DNA from: an uncultured Microbacterium sp.
Lineage (GTDB): Bacteria > Actinomycetota > Actinomycetes > Actinomycetales > Microbacteriaceae
DNA length: 64,000 nt
Direction of reading: 5' to 3'
Assembly (NCBI RefSeq): GCF_943912325.1
Contig: NZ_CALTTX010000004.1
Location: 1-64,000 of the forward strand
The notes under the pieces are model-generated. The model saw only the letters and a program-made list of their open reading frames with translations. It had not been told where the DNA came from and did no database searches. The translations under genes were made by a program, and so were the position numbers. Below are positions 7,572 to 16,900 of the stretch, piece by piece. Position 1 is the stretch's first letter. Each line of letters begins with the position of its first letter.

Positions 7572-9277
7572 GCGCGCACCCCCGGAAGATCGGCGACACG
7601 CACGACGCCATCGAGCTCGGCGTGCTCGGGCAGATCCCGGAAGGCCGCGGCGAGCGGCGGTGGGCGCAGGCCGGCTCGGCGCAACAGCTCGGCATCGGCG
7701 AAGACCGCGCTCGCGGTGCCGTCGGCCGCGATCCCGCCCGCGTCGACGACGATCACGCGCGTCGCGTGCTCGGCCACGAGCTGCATGTCGTGGGTGACGA
7801 CGACGATCGTCGTGCCGTCGTCGTGCAGGCGCGCGAGCAGGCCGAGCAGCTCTTCGGCGCGCGCGCGATCCTGACCGAACGTCGGCTCATCGAGCGCGAG
7901 TACGCGCGTGGGTTCTCGACGTTTCCGCCCCGCGTGCGCACTGTCATCGCCGAGGCCGCCGATGAGCGCCGTTCCGACCGAAAGCCGGCGCTTCTGCCCG
8001 CCCGAGAGCAGGAACGGGTGGGATGCCGCATGCCCCGCGAGCCCGAAACGCTCGAGCATTTCGTCGATACGCGGATCGTCCGGGTCGAGCCCGTGCGCGA
8101 GCTCGCCGCGCACGGTGTCGGCGACGAACTGGTGCTCGGGGTTCTGAAAGACGAAGCCGACCCGTCCGGCTCGCTCGACCGCGCCGCGCTTCGTCGGCAC
8201 GACGCCCGCGAGGGCCTGCACGAGGGTCGTCTTGCCCGCGCCGTTCGCTCCGACGACGGCGACGAACTCGCCAGCACGGATCTCGAGGTCGATCCCGCGC
8301 AGCACCGCTCGCGCGCCGCGCACGACGTCGAGGCCGTGCGTCGCGACGACGACCGCGGCCGGCTCAGAAGCCCGTGTGGCCGCTGCGGGGGCGGGGCGCT
8401 CGGCCTCGCGCGCGGAGAGCGGGGGATGCGCCGCGAGCGAGGCGCGCAGCGCCGCGGGGGTCAGCGGGAGCGGGTCGAGCGCATACCCGGCGGCGCGCAG
8501 CCGCAGGGCGGCGAGCGTCGCGGTCGGCAGCCAGACCCCGAGATCGTGGAACTCGGCCGCGCGCTCGCGCAGCACGGCATCCGTCTCGCCATCGGCGATC
8601 AACCGACCCGCGTTGTCGAGCACGACCACCCTCGATGCGAACCCGACCGCCTGATCGAGGTTGTGCTCGACGAGCACGACCGCCCGATCGCCCGCCGCGA
8701 CGACCTCGGCGAGCGCCGCGTAGACGTCTTCGACGCCGGCGGGGTCGAGGTTCGCCGTGGGCTCGTCGAGCACGAGCACGGGCGATCCCATCGCGAGCGC
8801 CGCCGCGATGGCGAGCCGTTGCTTGCCGCCGCCCGAGAGCGTGTCGGGATTGTCGTTCCGCCGCTCCCACAGCCCCATCCGCGACAGCGCCGCCTCGGCG
8901 CGCCTTCGCACCTCCGACTCGGGGACGAGCAGGTTCTCGGGCCCGAAGCACACTTCGTCGAAGAGCGTTCCCGTCACGATCTGCGCGTCGGGATCTTGAA
9001 AGACCATGGCGACGGTGCGCGAGAGTTCGGCGACGCTCGCACCCGCGGCATCCGTCCCCGCGACATCGATACGACCCGTCACGGTCGCGGGCACGTCGTG
9101 CGGAATCAGCCCGTCGAGGGCGAGGGCGAGGGTTGATTTGCCCGAACCGCTGGGGCCCAGCACGAGCACGACGTCGCCCGGGCGCACGTCGAATGACACG
9201 TCGGCAGGGGTGGCCGTATCGGCGCCGTCGTGCGTGATCCCCACGCGCTCGACGCGTAGCAGGGCGGTGTCCGTCAC
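7568..9277 (-). CDS. ECF transporter fused double ATPase (EcfA-EcfA', YkoD-like)
   Basis: A 569-residue protein carrying two ABC ATPase domains in one chain, supplying both nucleotide-binding sites of an energy-coupling-factor importer. Domain 1: Walker A GPSGSGKST at 41-49, signature LSGGGKQRLAIAAALA, Walker B VLVLDEPTANLD. Domain 2: Walker A GANGAGKTT near 342, signature LSGGQKRRLSVG, Walker B VLALDEPTFGQD. A variable linker around residues 265-315 joins them. It starts with GTG 9277 with no Shine-Dalgarno sequence, but a TAGAGT box lies 6 nt upstream, so the transcript is probably leaderless. First gene of the ECF/SIP operon. Confidence 0.92.
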   Translation of the reverse strand: MTDTALLRVERVGITHDGADTATPADVSFDVRPGDVVLVLGPSGSGKSTLALALDGLIPHDVPATVTGRIDVAGTDAAGASVAELSRTVAMVFQDPDAQIVTGTLFDEVCFGPENLLVPESEVRRRAEAALSRMGLWERRNDNPDTLSGGGKQRLAIAAALAMGSPVLVLDEPTANLDPAGVEDVYAALAEVVAAGDRAVVLVEHNLDQAVGFASRVVVLDNAGRLIADGETDAVLRERAAEFHDLGVWLPTATLAALRLRAAGYALDPLPLTPAALRASLAAHPPLSAREAERPAPAAATRASEPAAVVVATHGLDVVRGARAVLRGIDLEIRAGEFVAVVGANGAGKTTLVQALAGVVPTKRGAVERAGRVGFVFQNPEHQFVADTVRGELAHGLDPDDPRIDEMLERFGLAGHAASHPFLLSGGQKRRLSVGTALIGGLGDDSAHAGRKRREPTRVLALDEPTFGQDRARAEELLGLLARLHDDGTTIVVVTHDMQLVAEHATRVIVVDAGGIAADGTASAVFADAELLRRAGLRPPPLAAAFRDLPEHAELDGVVRVADLPGVRA

Positions 9278-9283
9278 GCGCCT

Positions 9284-9289
9284 ACTCTA
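9284..9289 (-). promoter_or_regulatory. -10 box of leaderless ECF/SIP operon promoter
   Basis: On the minus strand TAGAGT is followed by six bases (9283-9278) and then GTG, placing the transcription start on or next to the start codon. TTAGGC at 9312-9307, 17 bp upstream, occupies the -35 position. Confidence 0.6.
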
Positions 9290-9298
9290 GCGGTTTGG

Positions 9299-9312
9299 TT
9301 AGGTAGGCCTAA
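9299..9312. promoter_or_regulatory. DtxR/IdeR-type iron box (probable)
   Basis: TTAGGTAGGCCTAA is an inverted repeat of TTAGG and CCTAA and matches 11 of the first 14 positions of the DtxR/IdeR consensus TTAGGTTAGGCTAACCTAA; the right part of the 19-mer is degenerate. It covers the -35 region of the ECF/SIP promoter, the right place for iron-dependent repression. Confidence 0.6.
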
Positions 9313-9351
9313 GTTGGCACGATGCCGGACGACGGATGCCGGGTGCCCGGC

Positions 9352-9900
9352 TCACCGCACCGAGCGAGCGACCCCCGCGCGCCGCAGCGCCGCACCGATG
9401 CCGACCCCGATCGCCGTCCACGCGACGGGTCCGACGATGAAGAGGGCCACGTAGAGCGCCTGAGCCCACGGCGCGAAGGTGTGCACGTGGGCGAAAACGC
9501 CGATCCCGAGGGCGATGATGCCGCCGATCACGACGGCTGAAATCATGAAGCGCCACCACTCCCAGTGGCGGTACCGCGCGAGCAGCGCGACGAGTTCTTG
9601 CAGGCCGCCGATCAAGACGGCCGTGCCGAGGTACCGGAACGTCCACTGCGGCGAGAACGCCGACGCGACGAGTGCGGCGAAAACGTGCGTCGCGACGGCC
9701 GCCCAGGGGCGGCGCAAGACCTCTTGAGCGACGACTCCCGGCAGCACGTGCACGCCGAGCAGCAGGCCGTAAGCGATGGGAGCCGCAGCGCTCACGGCAA
9801 CCGCGCCGTAGCCCGCAGCCGCCGACACGATTCCGGTCGCGACACCGAGCGCGGCGCACACGAGCAGAAAGCGTGTCGAGATGCGGGTCGGGGAAGCCAC
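9352..9900 (-). CDS. Second YkoE-like ECF S component (paralogue)
   Basis: A 182-residue membrane protein with the same helix pattern as the S component at 5207-5812 (CAALGVATGIVSAA near the start, LGTAVLIGGLQELVALL in the middle, LRRAGVARSVR at the end), so likely a second S subunit. I place the start at GTG 9900: TATCCT lies exactly 6 nt upstream (leaderless pattern) and the short N-terminus then matches the paralogue. ATGs at 9933 and 9978 are in frame but have no RBS. It has no T or A genes of its own, so it would share the adjacent energizing module. Conserved loop residues differ between the two, so the substrates may differ. Confidence 0.75.
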   Translation of the reverse strand: MASPTRISTRFLLVCAALGVATGIVSAAAGYGAVAVSAAAPIAYGLLLGVHVLPGVVAQEVLRRPWAAVATHVFAALVASAFSPQWTFRYLGTAVLIGGLQELVALLARYRHWEWWRFMISAVVIGGIIALGIGVFAHVHTFAPWAQALYVALFIVGPVAWTAIGVGIGAALRRAGVARSVR

Positions 9901-9906
9901 GCGTTC

Positions 9907-9912
9907 AGGATA
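9907..9912 (-). promoter_or_regulatory. -10 box of leaderless promoter for second S component
   Basis: TATCCT on the minus strand, then GAACGC (6 nt), then GTG 9900. No iron box is visible upstream, so this gene may be regulated differently from the operon beside it. Confidence 0.5.
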
Positions 9913-10078
9913 TCCGGCACGGCTCACGGGCATATTGCAGGGTTGTTTCGATGGATGCTGAGCGCTTTGCGTCATCATTACGCTTTCGGCATCCCGAATT
10001 TCTGCGGAATCTTTCCTGACAGACGCCTATGAAGTTATGGTGACCTCCATCCCCACGTCTCGTTGATTCGGAGCACTG

Positions 10079-13000
10079 ATGGTCACCACCACGCCCGAGC
10101 GATCGAGGAAGACCCGCGTCACCGCGTCGGTCGCCCTCAGCGCTCTCTTCATCGGAACGGCCCTCGCGGGCTCGATTCCCGCCACCGCCGCCCCCCTCGC
10201 CGAAGCGGGCGGCGGTGTCACGTTGCCCGAGGGCCGCTACATCGTCGTGCTCGACGAGCCGGCAGCGGCGACGTACGACGGCGGCACGAAGGGCATGGCG
10301 CGCACGCAGCCCGAGGCGGGCGACAAACTCGATGCCTCCTCGCCCGCTGTCGAGAAGTACGTCTCGTATCTCGAAGACGAGCAGTCGAAGGTCGCCTCGA
10401 GCGTCGGCGCGAAGCCGGACGCCACGTATCAGGTGGCGCTCAACGGGTTCAGCGCGAACCTCTCGGGCGAGCAGGCGACGAAGCTCGCCTCGCGCAAGGG
10501 CGTGACGGGCGTCTACCCCGACGAGAACCTCGCGACTCAGGCAACGCTCGGCACCGACTACCTGGGTCTCTCGGGCGCGAACGGCGTCTGGGCTGGCCTC
10601 GGCGGCACCGACGAAGCCGGCAAGGGCGTCGTCGTCGGCGTCGTCGACACGGGTATCGCGCCCGAGAACCCCTCGTTCGCGGGCGCGCCGCTCGGCACGA
10701 CCCCGGGCGCCGAGCCCTACCTCGACGGCAACGCGGTCGTCTTCGCCAAGGGCGACGGCGGAACGTTCCGCTCCGAGCGCGTGACGGGCGATGGCTGGAC
10801 GCTCGATGACTACTCGACCAAGATCATCGGCGCGCAGTACTTCACGGCGGGTGCGGCGGCCGCGGACTTCCCGTTCGACGCCGACTACAAGAGCCCGCGC
10901 GATTTCGCGGGCCACGGTTCGCACACGGCGTCGACCGCGGCGGGCGTCAACGGCGTCGACGCGACCGTCAACGGCATCGACTACGGCAAGATCTCGGGCG
11001 TCGCGCCCGCGGCTAAGATCGCGGCCTACAAGGCCTGCTACGACGGACCCGACCCCGACGTGCGCACCGACGACATCTGCGCTTCGTCCGATCTGCTCGC
11101 GGCGATCAACGCCGCCGTGAAAGACGGCGTCGACGTCATCAACTTCTCGATCGGCGGCGGTGCCGCGACCTCGGTGCTCAACGCCTTCGACTACGCGTTC
11201 TTGAACGCTGCCGCGGCGGGCGTCTTCGTCTCGGCGAGCGCCGGCAACTCGGGCCCCGGTTCGTCAACGCTCGACCACGCATCGCCCTGGTACACGACCG
11301 TCGCGAACTCGACGCTGCCCTCCGAAACGGCGACTCTGACGCTCGGCGACGGTCAAAAGGCCGCGGGACTCACGATCGGCCTCCCCGCCGGCGTCGACCT
11401 CGCGAACAAGAAGATCGTCTGGTCGCACGACGCCGGTGTCTCCGGTGCCGACCCGGCGCTCGTCGCCCAGTGCCAAGACAACACGCTCGATCCCGCGAAG
11501 GTCGCCGGCGCGATCGTCGTCTGCGATCGGGGCGGCAACTTCCTCTACCAGAAGTCCGACGAGACCAAGCGCGCGGGAGGCCTCGCAACGGTGATCCTCA
11601 ACACCCCGGCCTCGGCGCAGACCGTCTTCGGTGGGTCGTACTCGCTGCCGACGGTGCACATTCCGTCGACGTTCTACGCCGCCATCACGGGATACATTTC
11701 GGGCAAGTCGGATGCCACGGCGTCGTTGTCGGCCGGAAACGAGACCTCATGGCAGGCGCCGGCGGCTCCCGTCGTCAACTCGTCGTCGAGCCGCGGACCC
11801 GCTCTCGCCGACGGGAGCGACGTGCTCAAGCCCGACATTTCGGCTCCCGGCACCGACATCCTCGCCGCCGTCGCCGGATCCCCGGGCGAGCCCGCGTGGG
11901 ACTTCCTCACCGGTACCTCGATGGCTGCTCCCCACGTCGCGGGCCTTGCCGCCCTCTACCTCGGCGAGCACCCGACGGCGACCCCCGCCGAGGTCAAGTC
12001 GGCGATCATGACGACCGCGACCGACACCGTGAACGAAGACGGCTCGCCGAACACCAATCCGTTCGATCAGGGTGCGGGCCACGTCAACGCGCGGAAGTTC
12101 CTGAACCCGGGTGCCGTCTACCTCAACGGCCTCGACGACTGGTACGCCTACCTGCAGGGCGTCGGCTACAACGCGGGGGTCGACCCCATCGACCCGAGCG
12201 ACCTGAACCTGCCCTCGATCGCGATCGGCACGCTCGCCGCGACGCAGACCGTCACGCGAACGCTGACGGCGACGCAGGCCGGAACGTATCAGGCATCCAT
12301 CAATGTTCCGGGTATCGAAGCCACCGTCTCGCCCTCGACCGTGTCGTTCGCGAACGCGGGAGACACCGCGACTTTCACCGTGACCTTCACGGCGACGACC
12401 GCGCCGGCCGAGGAATGGGCGTCCGGCTTCCTCACCTGGTCGGGCACGACCGAGATTCGCTCGCCCATCGCGGTCTACCCCGTCACGGCCGAGGCTCCCG
12501 CCGCGGTCACGGGCACGGGGATCACGGGCTCGACCGACGTCACGATCACGCCCGGCGTCGACGGATCGTTGCCGCTCACTCTCTCGGGGCTCGCTCCCGC
12601 GACTCTCCTGACCGATCCCGAGTTCCCCGTCGCGGGGCACTCGGGCGACCAGGACTCGTTCTATGCCGAGGGTGCGCAGTACAACAACTACTTCGAGGCG
12701 ACGGTCCCCGAAGGAGCGAAGCAAGCGCGGTTCGACCTCAACGCCACGCCGGATGACACGAGCGTCGACCTCGACCTGACCGCGTATTACATCAGCAACG
12801 GCCAGGCGGTGAAGGTGGGCACGTCGGCGACCGAGTCCGCCGACGAGCGAGTCGTGATCGATGACCCCGCGGCGGGAACCTACATCCTGCTCGTGAACCG
12901 CTACTCGTACTCGGCGCCGTTCACGTGGGATCTGACCTCGGTCGCCCTCGTGCCGGGCGCCGGCGAGGGCTCGCTCGCGGCGACGCCCAACCCCCTGACC

Positions 13001-13684
13001 GTGACGCGCGGTCACGAGACGACGTACTCGCTGTCGTGGTCGGGCCTCGCGCCGTCGACGACGTACTACGGTCTCGTCACCTACGGTGACTCGGCGGTCT
13101 CGACGCTGCTGACGGTCGACAGCGGTGCTCCGGCACCCGTCGCGACGGCCGCGCCGACGATTTCGGGCAAGCCCGAGGTCGGAAAGACGCTTACCGCGAC
13201 CCCCGGCACGTGGGATCCGGCGAGCGTCACGACGAGCTACCAGTGGCTCCGCGGCGGTCAGCCGATCGCGGGAGCGACATCGGCGAGCTACGTCGTCGCG
13301 AAGGACGACGTGGGCACGGCGCTCAGCGTGCGCGTGACGGCGCGCGGCGAAGGCAACCCCAACGCGGGCGTCGCCGACAGCGCCCCCGTGTACGTCAAGG
13401 CCGGTTCGCGGACCGAGGTGAGCCTCAACCGCTACCTCGGCACCACGAAGGACGCCTACGTCGTCACACTGCACGTCGCTCCGACCGCGGGGCCCTCGGC
13501 CACCGGAACCGTGCAGCTGTGGGTCAACGGCCAGACGTTCACGGCGACGCTCGATGGTGCGGGCAACGCCGAGGTCGCGCTGCCGAGCCTCAAGCGCGGC
13601 GTCTACGTCGTGATCGCCCACTACGGCGGCAGTCAGACCGTGAAGTCCTCGGTCGGAGCGTCCGCTTTCATCGTGTTGCGCTGA
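10079..13684 (+). CDS. Secreted S8 subtilisin-like protease A
   Basis: A 1201-residue exported serine protease. Signal peptide at 1-39 (basic TPERSRKTR, hydrophobic core, TAAP). Inhibitor I9-type propeptide at about 53-155 starts with GRYIVVLDEP. The S8 catalytic triad is Asp190 (VVDTG), His279 (GHGSH) and Ser614 (GTSMAAPH), with the oxyanion Asn in SAGNSGPG. A protease-associated (PA) domain is inserted between His and Ser (GAIVVCDRGGN region). A beta-rich fibronectin-like domain and a PPC-like domain follow, then two Ig-like modules at about 1017-1105 (YQWLRGGQPIAGA) and 1109-1201. No sorting motif or anchor, so it is probably released. Tandem paralogue of the next gene. Confidence 0.92.
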   Translation: MVTTTPERSRKTRVTASVALSALFIGTALAGSIPATAAPLAEAGGGVTLPEGRYIVVLDEPAAATYDGGTKGMARTQPEAGDKLDASSPAVEKYVSYLEDEQSKVASSVGAKPDATYQVALNGFSANLSGEQATKLASRKGVTGVYPDENLATQATLGTDYLGLSGANGVWAGLGGTDEAGKGVVVGVVDTGIAPENPSFAGAPLGTTPGAEPYLDGNAVVFAKGDGGTFRSERVTGDGWTLDDYSTKIIGAQYFTAGAAAADFPFDADYKSPRDFAGHGSHTASTAAGVNGVDATVNGIDYGKISGVAPAAKIAAYKACYDGPDPDVRTDDICASSDLLAAINAAVKDGVDVINFSIGGGAATSVLNAFDYAFLNAAAAGVFVSASAGNSGPGSSTLDHASPWYTTVANSTLPSETATLTLGDGQKAAGLTIGLPAGVDLANKKIVWSHDAGVSGADPALVAQCQDNTLDPAKVAGAIVVCDRGGNFLYQKSDETKRAGGLATVILNTPASAQTVFGGSYSLPTVHIPSTFYAAITGYISGKSDATASLSAGNETSWQAPAAPVVNSSSSRGPALADGSDVLKPDISAPGTDILAAVAGSPGEPAWDFLTGTSMAAPHVAGLAALYLGEHPTATPAEVKSAIMTTATDTVNEDGSPNTNPFDQGAGHVNARKFLNPGAVYLNGLDDWYAYLQGVGYNAGVDPIDPSDLNLPSIAIGTLAATQTVTRTLTATQAGTYQASINVPGIEATVSPSTVSFANAGDTATFTVTFTATTAPAEEWASGFLTWSGTTEIRSPIAVYPVTAEAPAAVTGTGITGSTDVTITPGVDGSLPLTLSGLAPATLLTDPEFPVAGHSGDQDSFYAEGAQYNNYFEATVPEGAKQARFDLNATPDDTSVDLDLTAYYISNGQAVKVGTSATESADERVVIDDPAAGTYILLVNRYSYSAPFTWDLTSVALVPGAGEGSLAATPNPLTVTRGHETTYSLSWSGLAPSTTYYGLVTYGDSAVSTLLTVDSGAPAPVATAAPTISGKPEVGKTLTATPGTWDPASVTTSYQWLRGGQPIAGATSASYVVAKDDVGTALSVRVTARGEGNPNAGVADSAPVYVKAGSRTEVSLNRYLGTTKDAYVVTLHVAPTAGPSATGTVQLWVNGQTFTATLDGAGNAEVALPSLKRGVYVVIAHYGGSQTVKSSVGASAFIVLR

Positions 13685-13697
13685 CGCGATTCCCCCA

Positions 13698-13735
13698 CGA
13701 ACGGGCGGCCCCTCTGCGGAGGCGCCGCCCGTTCG
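13698..13735 (+). terminator. Terminator after protease A
   Basis: Perfect 12-bp outer stem (13698-13709 with 13724-13735) enclosing a second small stem (13711-13714 with 13719-13722). It begins 14 nt after the protease A stop, so protease B probably needs its own promoter. Confidence 0.7.
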
Positions 13736-13855
13736 GCATCGCGTGGCACGTGCCGCTCCGACGGTTCGCCGTCCCCGACCTCATTCCGGGCCGCGTGCGA
13801 AAAGTTTCCTGTGAAAAGCGTTCTGTGAAATGTATGTTTCGCTGTGACGCAGGGC

Positions 13856-13885
13856 TTGTCTGGGAGTTTGCCGCGCGCGTACAGT
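13856..13885 (+). promoter_or_regulatory. Promoter of protease B
   Basis: TTGTCT (13856-13861), an 18-bp spacer and TACAGT (13880-13885) form a recognisable housekeeping promoter about 50 nt before the protease B start. Just upstream, two near-copies of TTCTGTGAAA (13808-13829) could bind a regulator. Confidence 0.55.
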
Positions 13886-13935
13886 GAGCGGGCTGGCCGA
13901 CGTGTGATCGGCCCTTCGCAGAATCGGAGCGCTGA

Positions 13936-16900
13936 ATGCGTCGCATCCGTCCCCGCATCGTCCGCCGCACCGGAGCTCTTTTCGGTGCGCTTCTTCTCGG
14001 GGCGGGAGTGCTCACGGCGACGCCCGCGCTCGCCGACACCGGCGGCGGTTCTCCAACCCTGCCGGGCGGACGTTACATCGTGGTTCTCGATGACCCCGCG
14101 GCGACGGCTTTCGCGAAGAGCGCCGGGATCACTGCGCAAGCAGGAGGTCGCTTCGACGCCACCGCCGCGTCCGTGAAGACGTACGTGTCGCAGTTGCAGG
14201 GCGCTCAGAAGCGTCTTGCCGACAGCGTCGGCGCGAGCATCGACGCGTCGTACCAGACGGCTCTCAACGGGTTCAGCTCCACGCTCACGGCAGCGCAAGC
14301 GACCAAGCTCGCCGCGCACGCCGGCGTCAAGGGCATCTACCCCGACGAGGTGCTGCACACGCAAGCGACGCTCGGCACGGATTACCTCGGCCTCTCGGGC
14401 GACGGTGGCGTCTGGCAGTCGATCGGCGGGACGGCGGATGCCGGAAAGGGAATCGTCGTCGGCGTCGTCGACACCGGCATCGCTCCCGAGAACCCCTCGT
14501 TCGCCGGGGCTCCGCTCGGCACGACCGTCAGCGACACGGAGCCCTATCTCGACGGCAACGACGTGGTCTTCACAAAGGCCGACGGTGGCACCTTCCGCTC
14601 CGCGCGGGTCGACGGTGACGCGGGACAGGAGTGGTCGAAAGACGACTACTCCACCAAGCTCATCGGTGCGCGCTACTTCGATAAGGGCGCGGCCGACGCT
14701 GGGTTCGATTTCTCGTACGACTACACGTCGCCGCGCGATGCGGCCGGCCACGGTTCGCACACGGCCAGCACGGCCGCGGGTGAGAACGGCGTCGAGGCGA
14801 CCGTCAACGGCATCGACTACGGCAAGATCTCGGGTGTCGCACCGGCCGCCAAGATCGCCGCGTACAAGGCCTGCTACGACGGACCCGACCCTGACACTCA
14901 AGACGACGACATCTGCGCCTCATCCGACCTGCTCGACGCGATCGACGCAGCCGTCTCGGACGGCGTCGACGTCATCAACTTCTCGATCGGCGGGGGCGCG
15001 GCGACGACCGTGATCGACGCGTTCGATGAGGCGTTCCTGAACGCTGCCATCGCGGGCATCTTCGTCTCGGTCGCGGCAGGAAACGCAGGACCGGGTTCCT
15101 CGACGCTCGATCACGCGGCTCCCTGGTACACGACGGTCGCGAACTCGACCATGCCGTCCGAAACCGCGACGCTGACTCTCGGCAACGGTCAAAAGGCCGC
15201 GGGGCTCACGATCGGGCTTCCGCCGGGGGGTGGCCTCGAGAACAAGTCGATCGTGTGGTCGCACGACGCGGGACTCCCGGGCGCCGATGCGGGCAAGCTC
15301 GCGCAGTGCCAGGACGGCACCCTCGATGCATCCAAGGTCGTCGGAAAGATCGTCGTCTGCGATCGCGGCGGAAACCTCCTCATCAGTAAGTCCGAGAACG
15401 TCAAGGCGGGTGGTGGTCTCGCGACCGTCATCCTCAACACCCCGACGAGCAACACGACGGTCTTCGGCGGCTCGTACCCGACCCCGACGGTGCACATTCC
15501 GTCGCGGTTCTACGCCGCCATCACGGGCTACATTTCGGGCAAGACGGATGCCACGGCCTCGCTCACACCCGGAAACGAGACCGATTGGCAGGCGCCCGCA
15601 GCTCCCGTCGTCAACTCGTCGTCGAGCCGCGGCCCCGCGCTCGCGGACGGCAGCGACGTGCTCAAGCCCGACATCGCGGCTCCCGGCACCGACGTGCTCG
15701 CGGCGGTCGCCGGAAAGCCCGGCGAGCCCGCGTGGGACTTCTACACCGGCACGTCGATGGCGACTCCCCACATCGCGGGACTCGCGGCGTTGTACCTGGG
15801 GGAGCACCCCCTGGCGACGCCGGCCGAGATCAAGTCGGCCATCATGACGACGGCAACCGACACCGTCTACAGCGACGGAACGCCCGATCAGGATCCGTTC
15901 GATCAGGGTGCGGGTCAGGTCAACGCGCGGAAGTTCCTCAACCCCGGCGCCGTCTACCTCAACGGCCCGAGCGACTGGTTCTCGTACCTGCAGGGTCTCG
16001 GCTACGACGTCGAGGCGACCCCGATCGACCCGAGCGATCTCAACATCGCCTCGATCGGCATCGGCTCACTCGCCGCGACGCAGACCGTGACGCGCACGCT
16101 CACCGCGACACAGGCGGGCAGCTACACCGCGACCGTCTCGGTTCCGGGGGTGACGGCAACCGTCTCGCCGTCGACGATCTCGTTCGCGAAGGCGGGCGAC
16201 ACCGCGACATTCACCGTGACGTTCACGCCGACGACAGCGCCCGCCGAGGAATGGGCGACCGGCTTCCTCACCTGGTCGGGCACGACCGAGATTCGCTCGC
16301 CCATTGCGGTCTACCCCGTCACGGCCGAGGCTCCCGCGCTCGTCACGGGCACGGGGATCACGGGCTCGAAGAACGTCACGTTCACGTCGGGGGTGTCGGG
16401 TGAGCTCCCGCTGACCGCGTCGGGGCTCGTCGAACCGACGCTGCTGCCGGCGCCGATCCTGCCCGGCACGGGTCATTCGGGTGGCGAGAACTCGTTCGAC
16501 GGCAACAAGAATGCGACCTTCATGGTCACGGTGCCAGAAGGCGCCCGGCAAGCACGCTTCGTCTTGGATGCGACGCCGAGCGACACGACCGTCGACCTCG
16601 ACCTGTTGGTCTACCGCATCGCGGGGGGCTCGGCGACGCTCGTGGGTTCGTCGACGACGGAGTCTGCCGACGAGTCGGTCATTCTCGATGAGCCCGAGGC
16701 CGGAACGTATGGCCTGATCGTAAACCGTTACGCCTACACGGCTCCGTTCGTGTGGGACCTGACATCGACCGTGCTGACACCGGGTGAGGGCGATGGCTCG
16801 TTCGCGGCGACGCCCGACCCCGTCAGCGTCACGCGCGGGGAGTCGGCGACGTACGCCCTGAACTGGACGGGACTCAAGCCGCAGAAGACGTACTACGGCC

